In this document: piece after piece, positions 23,331 through 34,240 of the stretch | Layout of the letters: each line of letters opens with the position of its first letter | Position numbering within the stretch: position 1 is the first letter of the stretch | Source: Paramacrobiotus metropolitanus | Taxonomy: Eukaryota; Tardigrada; Eutardigrada; Parachela; Macrobiotidae | NCBI RefSeq assembly: GCF_019649055.1 | Contig: NW_026570303.1 | Location: 434,001-498,000, forward strand | Direction: 5' to 3' | DNA length: 64,000 nt | Program-made: the position numbers and the translations under genes | The notes under the pieces: generated by a model | What the model was told of the DNA's origin: nothing | Databases searched by the model: none | The model's input: the letters and a program-made list of their open reading frames with translations, nothing else

Positions 23331-23819
23331 CGATAGCGTTAGCGATTGCACCTGCATTTTTGTTACTGTGAATCTGTGATCGTGTAATTCTCTCTTAAAT
23401 AATATGTAAATTCGTTCACATTTGCTCATTCAAAAAACTTATTTTTTAATAGGTAAAATCTTAGAATTATGACTGCATAAAAAAATTAAGTCGAAATTCC
23501 TAATAAAAGCGATAATCTGTAAATATGCATTATGCGGGCGCCGCCTCGGTAGGGCAGTCAGCTGCAACGCGAATTAGTTTCCAGTTTTTGACAAAATTAA
23601 TCGTGATCAGTCTTTGATTTTTCTTTTGATTTTTGATCTTTTCATTTGTAAATCTGTACTACCATCACCAGCCGTTTCCCCGGTTTTTATAACAGTACGG
23701 GAATTTTCTGTAGTACTCATCCGTTCTTGTAGTACGACAGAAACTTTCATGGTTACACGAATTTATCGGTTAAGCCTGACGCTGCAACCTTTTGGTGTCG
23801 TGTCGCAGCGCCACCCGCC

Positions 23820-24213
23820 CGGCGATGGAGACGCAAACCCCCGTGATCACCTCCATCAGCCTTCCCCCGCCTCCCTCTCCGCCTGCGACGCCGGTTCGGG
23901 TCAGCGGGTGACCGGGCCACCTCTGGAGACCCTATGGGAGGTGTCCCCACCAGCGCTGGGGGTTGGGCCTCCTGGAATCCTCCCAGGACCCCGCGCGCCA
24001 ACTGTACCTTGGGTCCTCGATGAATCCATCGCCATCTTGTCCGACTCCATCCTTAAGTCCACCATTATCTGGTGCTGCCCTGGAGCCCATCGACACCGTC
24101 CCGGATTTGATGCGGGAGCATGTGCCGTTGTTGCGGCATGTGATCCAGCGGGCGCAGTGCTTTGCGGATGAGCAGATTGGACCGAAAACGCACTATCCGC
24201 TGGTGGGGGGTTA
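23820..24213 (+). pseudogene. GC-rich coding-like remnant, unidentified
   Basis: A second GC-rich block. One frame begins METQTPVITSISLPPPP at 23825 and stops after about 28 codons; another gives a protein-like end (about 24080-24213) with LEPIDTVPDLMREHV and QRAQCFADEQIGPK before a stop. The two cannot be joined by an obvious intron. I read it as a decayed or misassembled exon pair; the protein family is not recognised. Confidence 0.3.
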
Positions 24214-24653
24214 AATACGATTCCGACGCTCATGATGCTCATCCGACTGCATATGCACGTTATTAGTTATTACCGTGGATTTTCAGGGGCCAGGTTAGTC
24301 CGCTTCTTGTCGAACTGAATATTAATTTTTAGGGAATCGCTGGCCTAATTAATTCTGTCATTTTTCTTCTGATTTCTTAAATTTAAATATTTAGATTTAA
24401 TTTTTGTAGTAATTTTCGTTGATTTATTTAATTAATTTTGATTTTCTTTGCTTTGCCTTTGATTTTTCTAATTTTTCGTTGATTTGTATGATTTTGCTCC
24501 GGAATAATTTTCTGTTTGTAGTTTTTGCCAGATTAAAAATTAAAAATTATTAGAAATCGTTTTTGCCAGTTGCCTCAATTAAAATTGAAAATTATTATTT
24601 ATTTCACTCGTAATTTTTTTCCGCATAGTTATATTTTCTGTATTTTTTTTCTA

Positions 24654-24921
24654 GGCCGCAGCGCGCTGTTCATGGAGCCGGAACGGGCAGCACTATCAGC
24701 ACTTTAGAGGCGGAAGGGCAGATCGTGGTTGACAAGGAGCAGCCCAAACTGGTGAAGGCGGATTTCACCGAGCCGCTTTGTGCGTCTTCTGTCGGCAGCC
24801 TTTTCCGGCTAACGAGATGGCCGAACTGAAGAAACATCTCGCCGCCCGCGAGGCCGACCTGCACGCCGCGAAGACTGAGGATGAGGATGTCGGTTATGTC
24901 TGCCAATTCCAGGTCAATTAA
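24654..24921 (+). pseudogene. Frame-shifted remnant with a C2H2-like zinc finger
   Basis: Preceded by a good acceptor (TTTTTTTCTAG). One frame reads through TISTLEAEGQIVVDKEQPK and KADFTEPLC; the following sequence is coding-like only in a different frame, with CVFCRQPFPANEMAELKKHL and a second His eight residues further on, then YVCQFQVN and a stop at 24919-24921. The break lies around 24780. The Cys/His spacing resembles a C2H2 finger. Together with the GC-rich blocks to its left it looks like the last exon of a broken host gene; an assembly indel would be the other explanation. Confidence 0.4.
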
Positions 24922-25560
24922 ATTCAATTACAATTCTTAGCCGAATCATGAATTTTGTGATGGATACAGTGAGCGCCGATATTGGGACAGTTAATTTAAA
25001 TTGATTACTTAGTTATTGTCAATTAATTCTTTTTAAACTAGTTGTTGTGACAGTTTATTTTTATTTGCTATGGATTAAATTAGTGGTGTTATTGTATGAA
25101 ACGGTTGGAATTGTCGAGGAATTCTTGGAAATTCGTTACGAAAAATTTTCGATAAAATGGTGGTTTCTTGTTTTATTGCAATGCGTATCAGGCAGTTAGA
25201 ATTAAAAGGACGCAATCTTCCCGGCGTTCACTGGCGGACTGCAACTTGACTTGGATGACCAACATGTATCTGTATTGTACATATATTATGGACCTAAAAC
25301 AGAAAATAGCAACATAACAATATAGCAAAATATAAATCAAATTAATTGGTGTAGAATAAGTGAAGTTGTGTGAAGGATGGAAACAAACAATAAACTCACC
25401 TTAAAAAATTTTGCAGAATAAACAAAATAAATGTCGAATAAATCATAATAATAACTGATGAATAAAAAAATTGACTGAATAAAATCACCAAAAAACGATC
25501 CATGTAATATAAATTTTAAAATAAGTACAGAATAAAAAAATATTCATACTACTCGTAGTC
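24922..25560. other. AT-rich spacer before the satellite
   Basis: Very AT-rich, many AATAAA words, no gene seen. A TACTCGTA 8-mer is at 25550-25557. Confidence 0.5.
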
Positions 25561-25740
25561 GCCTGCATAGCGCGGCTGAGTCGTCAGACGTGCAAGCACT
25601 GTCAGGACGTGCAAGCACTCTCAGCACGTGCCGTGCTGCACTTCTGACGGCTCTACGAGAAGTTACCATAGAGGCTATGCAGCACGTAACGTGCTGCATT
25701 TCTCCTAATATCAGCCGCTACCATACTACCACTCCGCGGG

Positions 25741-26077
25741 ACGGTACCACGGCTCTGCCGTGGCACCGTAACAAGCGTGCCTATATACAGCCGGGCTTAT
25801 TAGCGCCAGCACTGGTAGCGGCTGATATATGCACACTTGTACGGTACCACGGCTCTGCCGTGGCACCGTAACAAGCGTGCCTATATACAGCCGGGCTTAT
25901 TAGCGCCAGCACTGGTAGCGGCTGATATATGCACACTTGTACGGTACCACGGCTCTGCCGTGGCACCGTAACAAGCGTGCCTATACAGCCGGGCTTATTA
26001 GCGCCAGCACTGGTGGCGGCTGATGTATGCCTTGTACGGTACCACGGCTCTGCCGTGGCACCGTAACAACCTATATA
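25741..26077. repeat. 100-bp satellite, block 1
   Basis: Tandem copies of an exactly 100-bp unit starting at 25741, 25841 and 25941, then a slightly shorter and a truncated copy. Each unit carries a hairpin core, CCACGGCTCTGCCGTGG, and the stretch CCGGGCTTATTAGCGCCAGC. The DNA just left (25675-25720) contains a further palindrome (GCAGCACGTAACGTGCTGC) and an inverted fragment of the unit (ATCAGCCGCTACCA). Confidence 0.9.
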
Positions 26078-27013
26078 CAGAGGGTGATTTCATGATATGC
26101 TTCAGCACGGACACAAATTGTAGTAATTCTCTCCCTTGTTCTTTCCTTCACTTCTTGTCGCTTAAAAATACTTCAATATGTGCTTTATACTTCATCATTA
26201 GTTGAATTCTATAAACGAAGTGAGTGTCACTCAAAAGTGATTTTAAAGCGGAACGCCCAGTTTTCCAAACTTAAACAAATTTTTGACGAATAAATCTTTT
26301 TGCCAGTTTCCTTATTTTCTGAAATTTGATACAGACCATTGTAATCGGTGAGGCGCAAATGTAGCTTCTTTATTCGGACTGGAGATACGAAATTCCGTGC
26401 TGCCGCTTTTAAATATCGTAATAAAAAAAAATCAAAATTTGGTGAAAAACGAAAACGGATGGTGTTTGTTTTCCGAAATTATTTACCGGGGCAATAATGC
26501 AGTGCATTTGGTCCCTCCCGGTGATAAAACCACCGTAGATGTCTATAGTAAAAAAGTCGATTAAAACTTCTCAAAAAAAGCAATCTGGATTTGCAACCCG
26601 GGGAGGAACGCAAGGGAAGCAGTCAAAATGGCTATCTTCCAGTTCACGAAGCTAAAACAACGTACCAGTGCCTAGAATCTCACGAAGCCAGATGTTTTCT
26701 GAAAGCCACATGATGTAACAGTTCACTAAGCCCCGCACCCATAGAGTATGAACTGATGACGATTTTTTAGCAAATTTTTAATGGAAAGCATTGGAAAACG
26801 ATTTGCGAATTGTTACAGCGTAGCGCACAGACCCTTGTCGGTTTGCAAAATCCTACCGTATTCTATATTGTATTCTATTCCTTAAAATTAATTTTTATGA
26901 TCGCTAAGAGAAAGGGCTTTCAAACTTAACGGCTTTAAAAAATAAAACATGCACGGAGAGGATGACAATAAATTCATAAAGAAAGTGGAAGCATATTGCA
27001 AAATCACCCTCTG
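26078..27013 (+). mobile_element. Tc1/mariner-type MITE, copy 1
   Basis: 936 bp with terminal inverted repeats of about 30 bp beginning CAGAGGGTGATTT and flanked by TA on both sides (26076-26077 and 27014-27015), the mariner-type target. It interrupts the 100-bp satellite at the TA within CTATATACAG. The interior holds a decayed copy of the about 105-codon open frame seen in copy 2. No transposase is recognisable, so it is non-autonomous. Confidence 0.7.
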
Positions 27014-27313
27014 TACAGCCGGGCTTATTAGCGCCAGCACTGGTAGCGGCTGATATATGCACTTGTACGGTACCACGGCTCTGCCGTGGCACCGCAACAA
27101 GCGTGCCTATATACAGCCAGGCTTAATAGCGCCAGCACTGGTAGCGGCTGATATATGCACACTTGTACGGTACCACGGCTCTGCCGTGGCACCGTAACAA
27201 GCGTGCCTATATACAGCCGGGCTTATTAGCGCCAGCACTGGTAGCGGCTGATATATGCACACTTGTACGGTACCACGGCTCTGCCGTGGCACCGTAACAA
27301 GCGTGCCTATATA
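27014..27313. repeat. 100-bp satellite, block 2
   Basis: Three copies of the same 100-bp unit, exactly 300 bp, between the two MITE copies. Confidence 0.9.
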
Positions 27314-28252
27314 CAGAGGGTGATTTCGCAATATGCTTCCAGCACGGACACAAATTTGTAGTAATTCTCTCCCTTGTTCTTTCCTTCACTTCTTGTCGCT
27401 TAAAAATACTTCAATATGTGCTTTATACTTCATCATTAGTTGAATTCTATAAACGAAGTGAGTGTCACTCAAAAGTGATTTTAAAGCGGAACGCCCAGTT
27501 TTCCAAACTTAAACAAATTTTTGACGAATAAATCTTTTTGCCAGTTTCCTTATTTTCTGAAATTTGATACAGACCATTGTAATCGGTGAGGCGCAAATGT
27601 AGCTTCTTTATTCGGACTGGAGATACGAAATTCCGTGCTGCCGCTTTTAAATATCGTAATAAAAAAAAATCAAAATTTGGTGAAAAACGAAAACGGATGG
27701 TGTTTGTTTTCCGAAATTATTTACCGGGGCAATAATGCAGTGCATTTGGTCCCTCCCGGTGATAAAACCACCGTAGATGTCTATAGTAAAAAGTCGATTA
27801 AAAAACTTCTCAAAAAAAGCAATCTGGATTTGCAACCCGGGGAGGAACGCAAGGGAAGCAGTCAAAATGGCTATCTTCCAGTTCACGAAGCTAAAACAAC
27901 GTACCAGTGCCTAGAATCTCACGAAGCCAGATGTTTTCTGAAAGCCACATGATGTAACAGTTCACTAAGCCCCGCACCCATAGAGTATGAACTGATGACG
28001 ATTTTTTAGCAAATTTTTAATGGAAAGCATTGGAAAACGATTTGCGAATTGTTACAGCGTAGCGCACAGACCCTTGTCGGTTTGCAAAATCCTACCGTAT
28101 TCTATATTGTATTCTATTCCTTAAAATTAATTTTTTATGATCGCTAAGAGAAAGGGCTTTCAAACTTAACGGCTTTAAAAATAAAACATGCACGGAGAGG
28201 ATGACAATAAATTCATAAAGAAAGTGGAAGCATATTGCAAAATCACCCTCTG
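27314..28252 (+). mobile_element. Tc1/mariner-type MITE, copy 2
   Basis: 939 bp, near-identical to copy 1 and inserted at the identical position of the satellite unit, so the two arose by duplication of an already interrupted array. An open frame, 27635-27952, contains a basic segment (YSKKSIKKLLKKSNLDL) preceded by AVHLVPPGDK. The layout faintly recalls a methyl-CpG-binding-type fold, but I would not name it. Confidence 0.7.
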
Positions 28253-28510
28253 TACAGCCGGGCTTATTAGCGCCAGCACTGGTAGCGGCTGATATATGCA
28301 CACTTGTACGGTACCACGGCTCTGCCGTGGCACCGTAACAAGCGTGCCTATATACAGCCGGGCTTATTAGCGCCAGCACTGGTAGCGGCTGATATATGCA
28401 CACTTGTACGGTACCACGGCTCTGCCGTGGCACCGTAACAAGCGTGCCTATATACAGCCGGGCTTATTAGCGCCAGCACTGGTAGCGGCTGATATATGCA
28501 CCTTTGTACG
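28253..28510. repeat. 100-bp satellite, block 3
   Basis: Two and a half further copies of the 100-bp unit, ending in a degenerate copy at about 28510. Confidence 0.9.
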
Positions 28511-29893
28511 AATGGCTCTGCAGCACGCACAAATTTGCTTCTCTACTGTAATTGTATGTTAATCATTGACCTACGTACGTAGATACTAACCTGCGTTGAA
28601 GTTTGAACTGCCTGGCATTACAATTGTAGTTTAACAACTTGTAAAGCGGGGAAAACTACCGCCAATCAAAGCAGGGTATCGTATGGTTTTCTTGCTTTCA
28701 TTTTTTTATTACTGCGATGTGTTAAGTCTGTTGACAGCTATGTACAGTATGTCTTTTCGGGTTAGGCTCCTAGATCCTTGCAACATAACTTATTTGACGT
28801 TTTCTATCTGCAACTGTTTTCTGTTTCATCCATTGAAGTTCATAGGCCATAGCGTACTTCCCCGATCGTTTTGCTTCTGTTATCAAACATTTGCGCCATT
28901 TGAAGCACTTGTTTATAAACTTTTACAAATTTGAGCAAAAAGAAGACTACACGTACCAAAATTTGTACCCGATAACATTAAAATGGCAGCGACGGTTTCT
29001 GAAGAACGATGGATTTGTGCATTTCTTTGCAAACGTTATCGATGTAAAATTAAATTAATAATGCGTTAGATGCGATAAATAGAACCCGGTCAGCTCTTTA
29101 CTGTTCTTATACTCTACGAAGTTACGGTTACGGTTGCTCAGTAGTCAGTACTTAGTATGTACAGTATATATTACTGCAGTTTGCAAATTTATTGTTGAAG
29201 AAAAATATAAACTGTCACTACTGTAGTACCTGAGCATCAACCATGCATGTTTTTCGCAAACAGCGGTAAAATTAATTAAATGAACAATAATAATGAGTTT
29301 ACATGTTACATACGGCGCACTGCATTAATAAGTACGCAGTTTGTAGTACAAGATAAAACTTTAAAGCTAAAGGTCATGCGGTCATATACTTTCCAATCAA
29401 ATTTTCCACTTTCCTGCTGTATATGCTCAGTTTTCTCATGCGCACAGTAGTGTTCTGTTATACTGGTCGTTTGTGCTAGAAAGCATTTGTATGCAATACA
29501 GTACTGTACTTACTCGCACTTCAATCAATTTTTGTTCTACGAGAATCATGCTGGCACTGCCAACAAGTAAGTGACGCGTTGGCACTGACAACTAGCACTA
29601 CTCTACGCGGTGGCCACTGCATGGCGCTGCTGGGCCTGATGGCAGTGTTGGTTTAAAAGTAGTCAGACTTGACGGTCCCGTTGTGAACTTGTGATTTCCT
29701 TCTGTTTCTCGTGCATTAATTTTTAGTTTCACTAACGGGTTCCCAGAGTATTCGTCACTCCGGTGTACTGCTTCAAACTTTTGAATTATAACTGCATTTT
29801 GTCAATTGCACTTTGCGAGATATACTGTATAAGTGACCTTTACATATTTTTTCCTTCTCTGCCATTTGGCAACATTGCTGGACCGCAGTAAAA
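28511..29893. other. Spacer before RING gene 3
   Basis: No supported gene. Around 28760-28925 is a diverged relative of the repeated block seen after RING genes 1 and 3 (CCGATCGTTTTGCTTCTGTT, then a TTTGCGCCATTTGAAGCACT word). A cluster of GTTGGCACTG words lies near 29580-29660. Confidence 0.4.
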
Positions 29894-30517
29894 ATGAGTA
29901 ATGACGTGGATGTTACACTGAACGACATTAAATGGACCTTACGAGTAGCAACCTTAATCCTGGGCGGTGTGGTTGTCAAGTTGATCGCCATTGCCGGAGG
30001 CTGGCTGTTCAACACCGTTAACTCCATACTCGACAGCCTGTCTGGAGTTGCCATCGGGATGGTCAGCTCAGCCTTTTCCGCCATTGGATGGGTTGTCAGC
30101 CTGTTGATCTGCTTATTCTACATTGCTCTTGTGGTTGAGATCGTAGAGCAGGTGTGGATGAATTGGCCTGAGCTGATGGAGAAACTGCAACACCGGTTCC
30201 GGGAGTTGGAAGCGGCCTGGAAAACCGACGGCGTTGCTGTTGTGACCACACCTGCTCCGACTGGAAACACCGCTACCCCCTCGGCGGTTGGGACGGCACC
30301 GGTCATCCTGGATATTGAGCGCGTGATGGAGGAACGCCAAGTCCAGTCGTGCGTTGTCTGCCATGACAATCTTCGCACTTATGTCTGCCTGCCGTGCCGA
30401 CATTTTGTCTTGTGCGAAGCGTGCTCCCTTCGTATGTCAGCCGGTAACGTTGCACCCGGCAACTGCTGTCCTACGTGCCGGATGCCAGTTCAGCAACTGA
30501 TGAGAGTTTACGCATAA
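29894..30517 (+). CDS. Membrane RING-finger protein 3
   Basis: Intronless, 207 aa, starting MSNDVDVTLNDIKWTLRVA. Two or three hydrophobic spans (VATLILGGVVVKLIAIAGGW; FSAIGWVVSLLICLFYIALV), then VEQVWMNWPELMEKLQHRF, which corresponds to VWTNRLDLMERLR of copies 4 and 5. A Pro/Thr-rich linker precedes the C3HC4 RING at about 153-195 (CVVC, PCRHFVLCEAC, CPTC). The end is MRVYA. Membrane-anchored putative E3 ligase. The pseudogenes at 33208 and 35351 share details of its RING and linker and probably derive from it or a sister. Confidence 0.85.
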   Translation: MSNDVDVTLNDIKWTLRVATLILGGVVVKLIAIAGGWLFNTVNSILDSLSGVAIGMVSSAFSAIGWVVSLLICLFYIALVVEIVEQVWMNWPELMEKLQHRFRELEAAWKTDGVAVVTTPAPTGNTATPSAVGTAPVILDIERVMEERQVQSCVVCHDNLRTYVCLPCRHFVLCEACSLRMSAGNVAPGNCCPTCRMPVQQLMRVYA

Positions 30518-31741
30518 CACCGCGAGTGCTACGAATTAATGAGTTGTAGCTGGTTGCACTTAGTAATTTCAGAGATCTGATCTAACCGGCCTATACCATA
30601 TTACGAGTATCAAGAATCTGCGTTTAATCAAGATTTTTACAGCACAAGGTTTGTCTTGGCGAATCTGTTTTGCAAACCATCCATTTGATCCATTTGTTTT
30701 ATCTATCTGAGTGACGTATGTATTTAGTCAATGTTTAAATTTTACTGCGAAGTTATGTGTCCGCGCTTGCACTTTTCGTTACCAAGGTAGTGAAGGTACT
30801 CATGTATGTAAATAAATGTGCACGGTGTGGACAGTTCAGTGAGTAAAATACAATGCCGTTGCTTAGCACAGCACAGTTATTACTGAGCATACTCGTAGTT
30901 GTTTTCTAGAAGTACAATAAAATATCAACATAAATGCATAAGCTGAAAAGTGTTTCGCTGTCCATCACGGCTAAAGGTCACCGTTACCCTGCGACAGACT
31001 GCTGAAACGGTTCATTCAGACCGCCGTAAATCAAAACTGGACTCGAACTTTTTTAGCCTTTGTTAATACAGGCAGTGTGTTGACAGGTATTTTCGTTTTG
31101 TCCCTAATGGACTTGTGGTTTAATTTTTGCTACAAGCGGTTGTTTGGTAATTGTGGTTGCTGCTGCTCCAACTTCCGATATCCGCTTCGCTCTGCTACCG
31201 TTATCGAACAGCACTATTCTCCAATTGAACCACTTAAATCACCAGTTAAAATAATTTCGTAACCTATACAGCTAAAAGCCCAGCCAAAAGTACAGTAAGT
31301 GCACAATCCGGATGAACTTCATTCTTAGCTTTCTAGAAAAGAATAGTAACAGCACAGTATTTGAAAGTTTGTGTTTCGCGTCGATCAGATGCGTTTGCCA
31401 CAAATCACGATATTATGGTACTCGCTGCTATCAGTAATCAGATTACAACTACAAATCTACAACTACTGTACCAGGGTTTTTATTACTCGTATAACGTGGT
31501 AATTTAGAGACTCTCTGGTTCTTGTTGATCTCAGGATTTATTTTTATTTCTCATCTTAATTACTACAAACTCTGAATTCCCAACTAAGCCTTCCACTCAG
31601 TCCTTTACAACAGTGCCTATGCTTCACTCTGTATAATTCGCTTGAGACGAGCCCTTTTTGTTTGTATTTGCGGATAAACGATAATCAAACGGTGCGTGTT
31701 CCTTCGATCGCTGCATATTGCGCGATTCCACCGCAGCAAAA
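30518..31741. other. Spacer between RING genes 3 and 4, with duplicated debris
   Basis: At about 30855-31025 the sequence matches, with many substitutions, the DNA at 40905-41060: flank of RING gene 6 plus the end of the NDUFV1 last exon (shared word GCTGAAACGG). From 31076 to 31260 is the block shared with 18695-18870. At 31565-31610, CTGAATTCCCAACTAAGCC matches the upstream flank of RING gene 5. TACTCGTA-type 8-mers at 30602, 30890 and 31484. Confidence 0.6.
30945..31025 (-). pseudogene. Decayed copy of the NDUFV1 3' end
   Basis: TCACGGCTAAAGGTCACCG and GACAGACTGCTGAAACGG align with TCACGGTTAACCGACACTACCCGG and GACACGCTGCTGAAACGG at 41003-41045, the stop region of NDUFV1. Orientation is the same as the real gene relative to the RING genes. 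Only the extreme 3' end is present. Confidence 0.6.
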
Positions 31742-32338
31742 ATGACTCTTCCCTTGAGTGATATTTTCTGGATCGCTGTTTCCTTAGTCCTGTGTACCAT
31801 CGCCATAAAGACAGCAGTCGTGGCCGGATCCGTGCTGTATGATGCCATCGGTTTCATCCTGGGCATCGTCTTCGATGTGATTGCGTGGCTTGTCAGTCCC
31901 GTATTCTCCGCCATCGCGCTGGCCGTCAGCCTGCTATTCCGCGTACTTTGCATAGCCATCGTGGTGTGGATTGCCCAGGTGGTATGGACCAACCGACTGG
32001 ATCTCATGGAGCGGCTACGGTTCGCGTGGTATATCGGCATGAGGAAATTCGAGGCCGTCTGGATGAAAACCAATGGTAAAAATCCCATTAAAATCACCCT
32101 GATGCCATCTCTGAATAAATCCCAAGGGGACATGGAGGGGCTGGATGCGGAAGAGCGGAATGCAAGAGCGTGTGTGGTTTGTCAGGATAACCTGCGGACG
32201 ATTGTCTGCCTTCCGTGCCGGCACTTTGCCATGTGTGAAGAGTGTTCCAGTCGTCTGGCCACTGGTAACTTCGCATCCGGTAAAGCCTGCCCAATGTGCC
32301 GGATGCCGATTCGGGAACTGATTAAAGTTTACGTATAA
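31742..32338 (+). CDS. Membrane RING-finger protein 4
   Basis: Intronless, 198 aa, from the ATG at 31742 (MTLPLSDIFWIAVSLVLC), chosen because its neighbour at 38283 starts MAVSLSDVVWIAVSLILC. Hydrophobic spans cover residues about 8-85, including IAIKTAVVAGSVLYDAIGF, a second segment (GIVFDVIAWLVSPVFSAIAL) and a third (LLFRVLCIAIVVWIAQVVW). The signature VWTNRLDLMERL follows. RING at about 144-186: CVVC, PCRHFAMCEEC, CPMC, ending IRELIKVYV. Closest in sequence to copy 5, with which it also shares upstream DNA, so the two are recent duplicates. Confidence 0.85.
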   Translation: MTLPLSDIFWIAVSLVLCTIAIKTAVVAGSVLYDAIGFILGIVFDVIAWLVSPVFSAIALAVSLLFRVLCIAIVVWIAQVVWTNRLDLMERLRFAWYIGMRKFEAVWMKTNGKNPIKITLMPSLNKSQGDMEGLDAEERNARACVVCQDNLRTIVCLPCRHFAMCEECSSRLATGNFASGKACPMCRMPIRELIKVYV

Positions 32339-33207
32339 TGGTGTAATTAATTTGCCGAAATTGTGGATTAACTCTAACTAGCTCAACTCCAGTAATTTCC
32401 AGTGGATCAGTTTTGTGTTGATAATATATTATTGTCTATGTACTCTAGCATTCGTTCTTCGATTGCGACCCGGACCGACCGCACAGTGTTTTTGATGAGT
32501 ATACTGCAGGGATATTGCAATGCTTTACTACGAAGTTGGGATCTCTATTTAGTTATGTAAATAAAGTTGCATGTTGCGAAACAGTCACAAAAAATTAATG
32601 CCGGTCGTACAGCAACGCCAGGCATAGAACTGACCATATTTGCATCATGCATGCATATACGGCGCGTGTTGTGGGATGGACGTGTATTGTAGCTGTACTT
32701 TTTTCTAGCTGTACACTATAATTCGCCCAGCCATTCATTCCGTCATTTTCAATACTCGTACGTGTTAAATTGTCGGACGGTATATAAATTGTAATGTACA
32801 TAAACTTGACAAATTAGGGGAGAAAAAGCACCAAAATGTAAGTACTAGATAATTCTGCTATAAAACATTAACGATAAAATGGTTCACTATCAGTTTCAGG
32901 TGGCTAATTATGAACATGTGCGCATTCTATTGTGTGATATTGATCATGCTGGTCTTACAGGTAGTACCATATGTACTGTGAAATATTATTGCAGATTTAT
33001 TCTTCGTAAAAATTAAAACTATTAATTATTACCACAAACTCGCACCATACGGTGCTAACGGCAATTACTCGTATATGACTGACCTGCGTTATGCATGCGG
33101 TACGTACATGTACTGTAGCCGGTGTACAGTACGGCTGATGTCAATGCAGCAGTCGTGCACTAATCACACTACTGCCAAGTTGGCAGTGCCAACAAATCAA
33201 AGTCCAG
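32339..33207. other. Spacer between RING gene 4 and pseudogene A
   Basis: No gene. Words resembling the shared 3' flank of the RING units (GGTCGTACAGCAACGCCAGG near 32601) appear, and TACTCGTA 8-mers are at 32753 and 33066. Confidence 0.4.
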
Positions 33208-33599
33208 TTGGCACTGCTCTGCATGGCCGTTGTGGCGTGGTTTGTGCAGCTGATGTGGACGTCATGGTTAGAGTTGGGGGAGCGAACGGAGCACGGATTA
33301 CGGGAGATGGCAGCGGAACGCAGGACTGGCGTGGCCGGAAGCGCTTCCACGTCCGCGCCGGCAGCTGGATGTATTTCACCAGCCTCCCCGGACACAACGG
33401 AAATGGAGGGGAAGAGTGAAATCCGAGCGTGTGTTGCCTGCCAGACAATCGACGCACTCGTGTGTGTCTTCCGTGCTGGGTGTTGGTTCGGTGCCAAGAT
33501 GACTCTTACCCTCTGTACCCCGGAGGATCAGGAATCGGCAACGCATGCCCCGTGTGTCGGATGCCCATTCGGCCACTGACTACTCGAGTTTGCGCTTAA
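33208..33599 (+). pseudogene. RING pseudogene A
   Basis: Begins within the membrane part (MALLCMAVVAWFVQLMWTSW, matching AIVVWIAQVVWTNR of intact copies), continues through a linker and reaches CVACQTIDALVCVFRAGC, a RING that has lost spacing and the histidine context. The last codons, in another frame, recover CPVCRMPI and a terminal VCA before TAA at 33599, matching the end of copy 3. So it lacks the N-terminal spans and has at least one frameshift inside the RING. No longer encodes a functional RING. Confidence 0.75.
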
Positions 33600-33952
33600 C
33601 ATTATGCATGCTATCAGATGCAAGAGCCAGCTTATCACTCTCAACAGTTTGGGGAGTTGACCGACGATGTCGCCTATCGAAGGTTTGCGTTACCTACGGC
33701 TACAATACATTATTATTTTACCTGGATTTTTACCGCGCATGCAATATTCTTGAGTAGTTTGTACACCGCTATAATTTTTCCATCTACCGCTTTTAATAAA
33801 TAGGCAAATAAACTTGTACGTTTTTAACCAATAAGCAAGTAATATACTTACGTAGATACACAATACCGTTCGTTGTACAGCACACCAGAGCAAGAATCGA
33901 CCACACAATTTTCCTAATTACGAGTATACAATTTTGGACAGTCACATTTTAA

Positions 33953-34240
33953 ATGAAACGAGGGTACCAAAGCCAGCAAATTCCACGGGATGTCTTCCTG
34001 GGACTTACGCCAAGTGGGGATGGAGGGGAGGGATTCGGAAGAGAAAATGGCAGAGCATGTGTTGTCTGTCAGAACAATTTGTGGACAATTAAATGTCTGC
34101 CTTCGTGCCGACACTTTGCCATGTGTGAAGAATGTTAAAGTCGTGTGGCCACTGGTAACTGTGCATCCCGCAAATCATGCCGAATGTGCCGGAAGCCGAT
34201 TCGGGAACTGATGAAAATTTATGTATTTGGGCGTAATTAA
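33953..34240 (+). pseudogene. RING pseudogene B
   Basis: Retains only the linker and RING: CVVCQNNLWTIKCLPSCRHF, MCEEC, then an in-frame TAA where intact copies have Ser, then ATGNCASRKSCRMCRKPIREL and MKIYV. There is one extra residue before CRHF. The membrane part is absent. Most similar to copies 4 and 5. The upstream DNA at about 33850-33945 carries the shared 3' flank of a preceding unit, so this is a truncated duplicate joined to older debris. Confidence 0.75.

Noticed and set aside
27635-27952. MITE open frame as a methyl-CpG-binding gene
   Set aside because: Resemblance is limited to a short basic segment; copy 1 of the same MITE has a decayed version, so no constraint is visible.
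25741-28510. Regular repeats as a CRISPR-like array
   Set aside because: The genome is clearly eukaryotic, the repeats are contiguous 100-bp satellite units without spacers, and the long inserts are two copies of one MITE.
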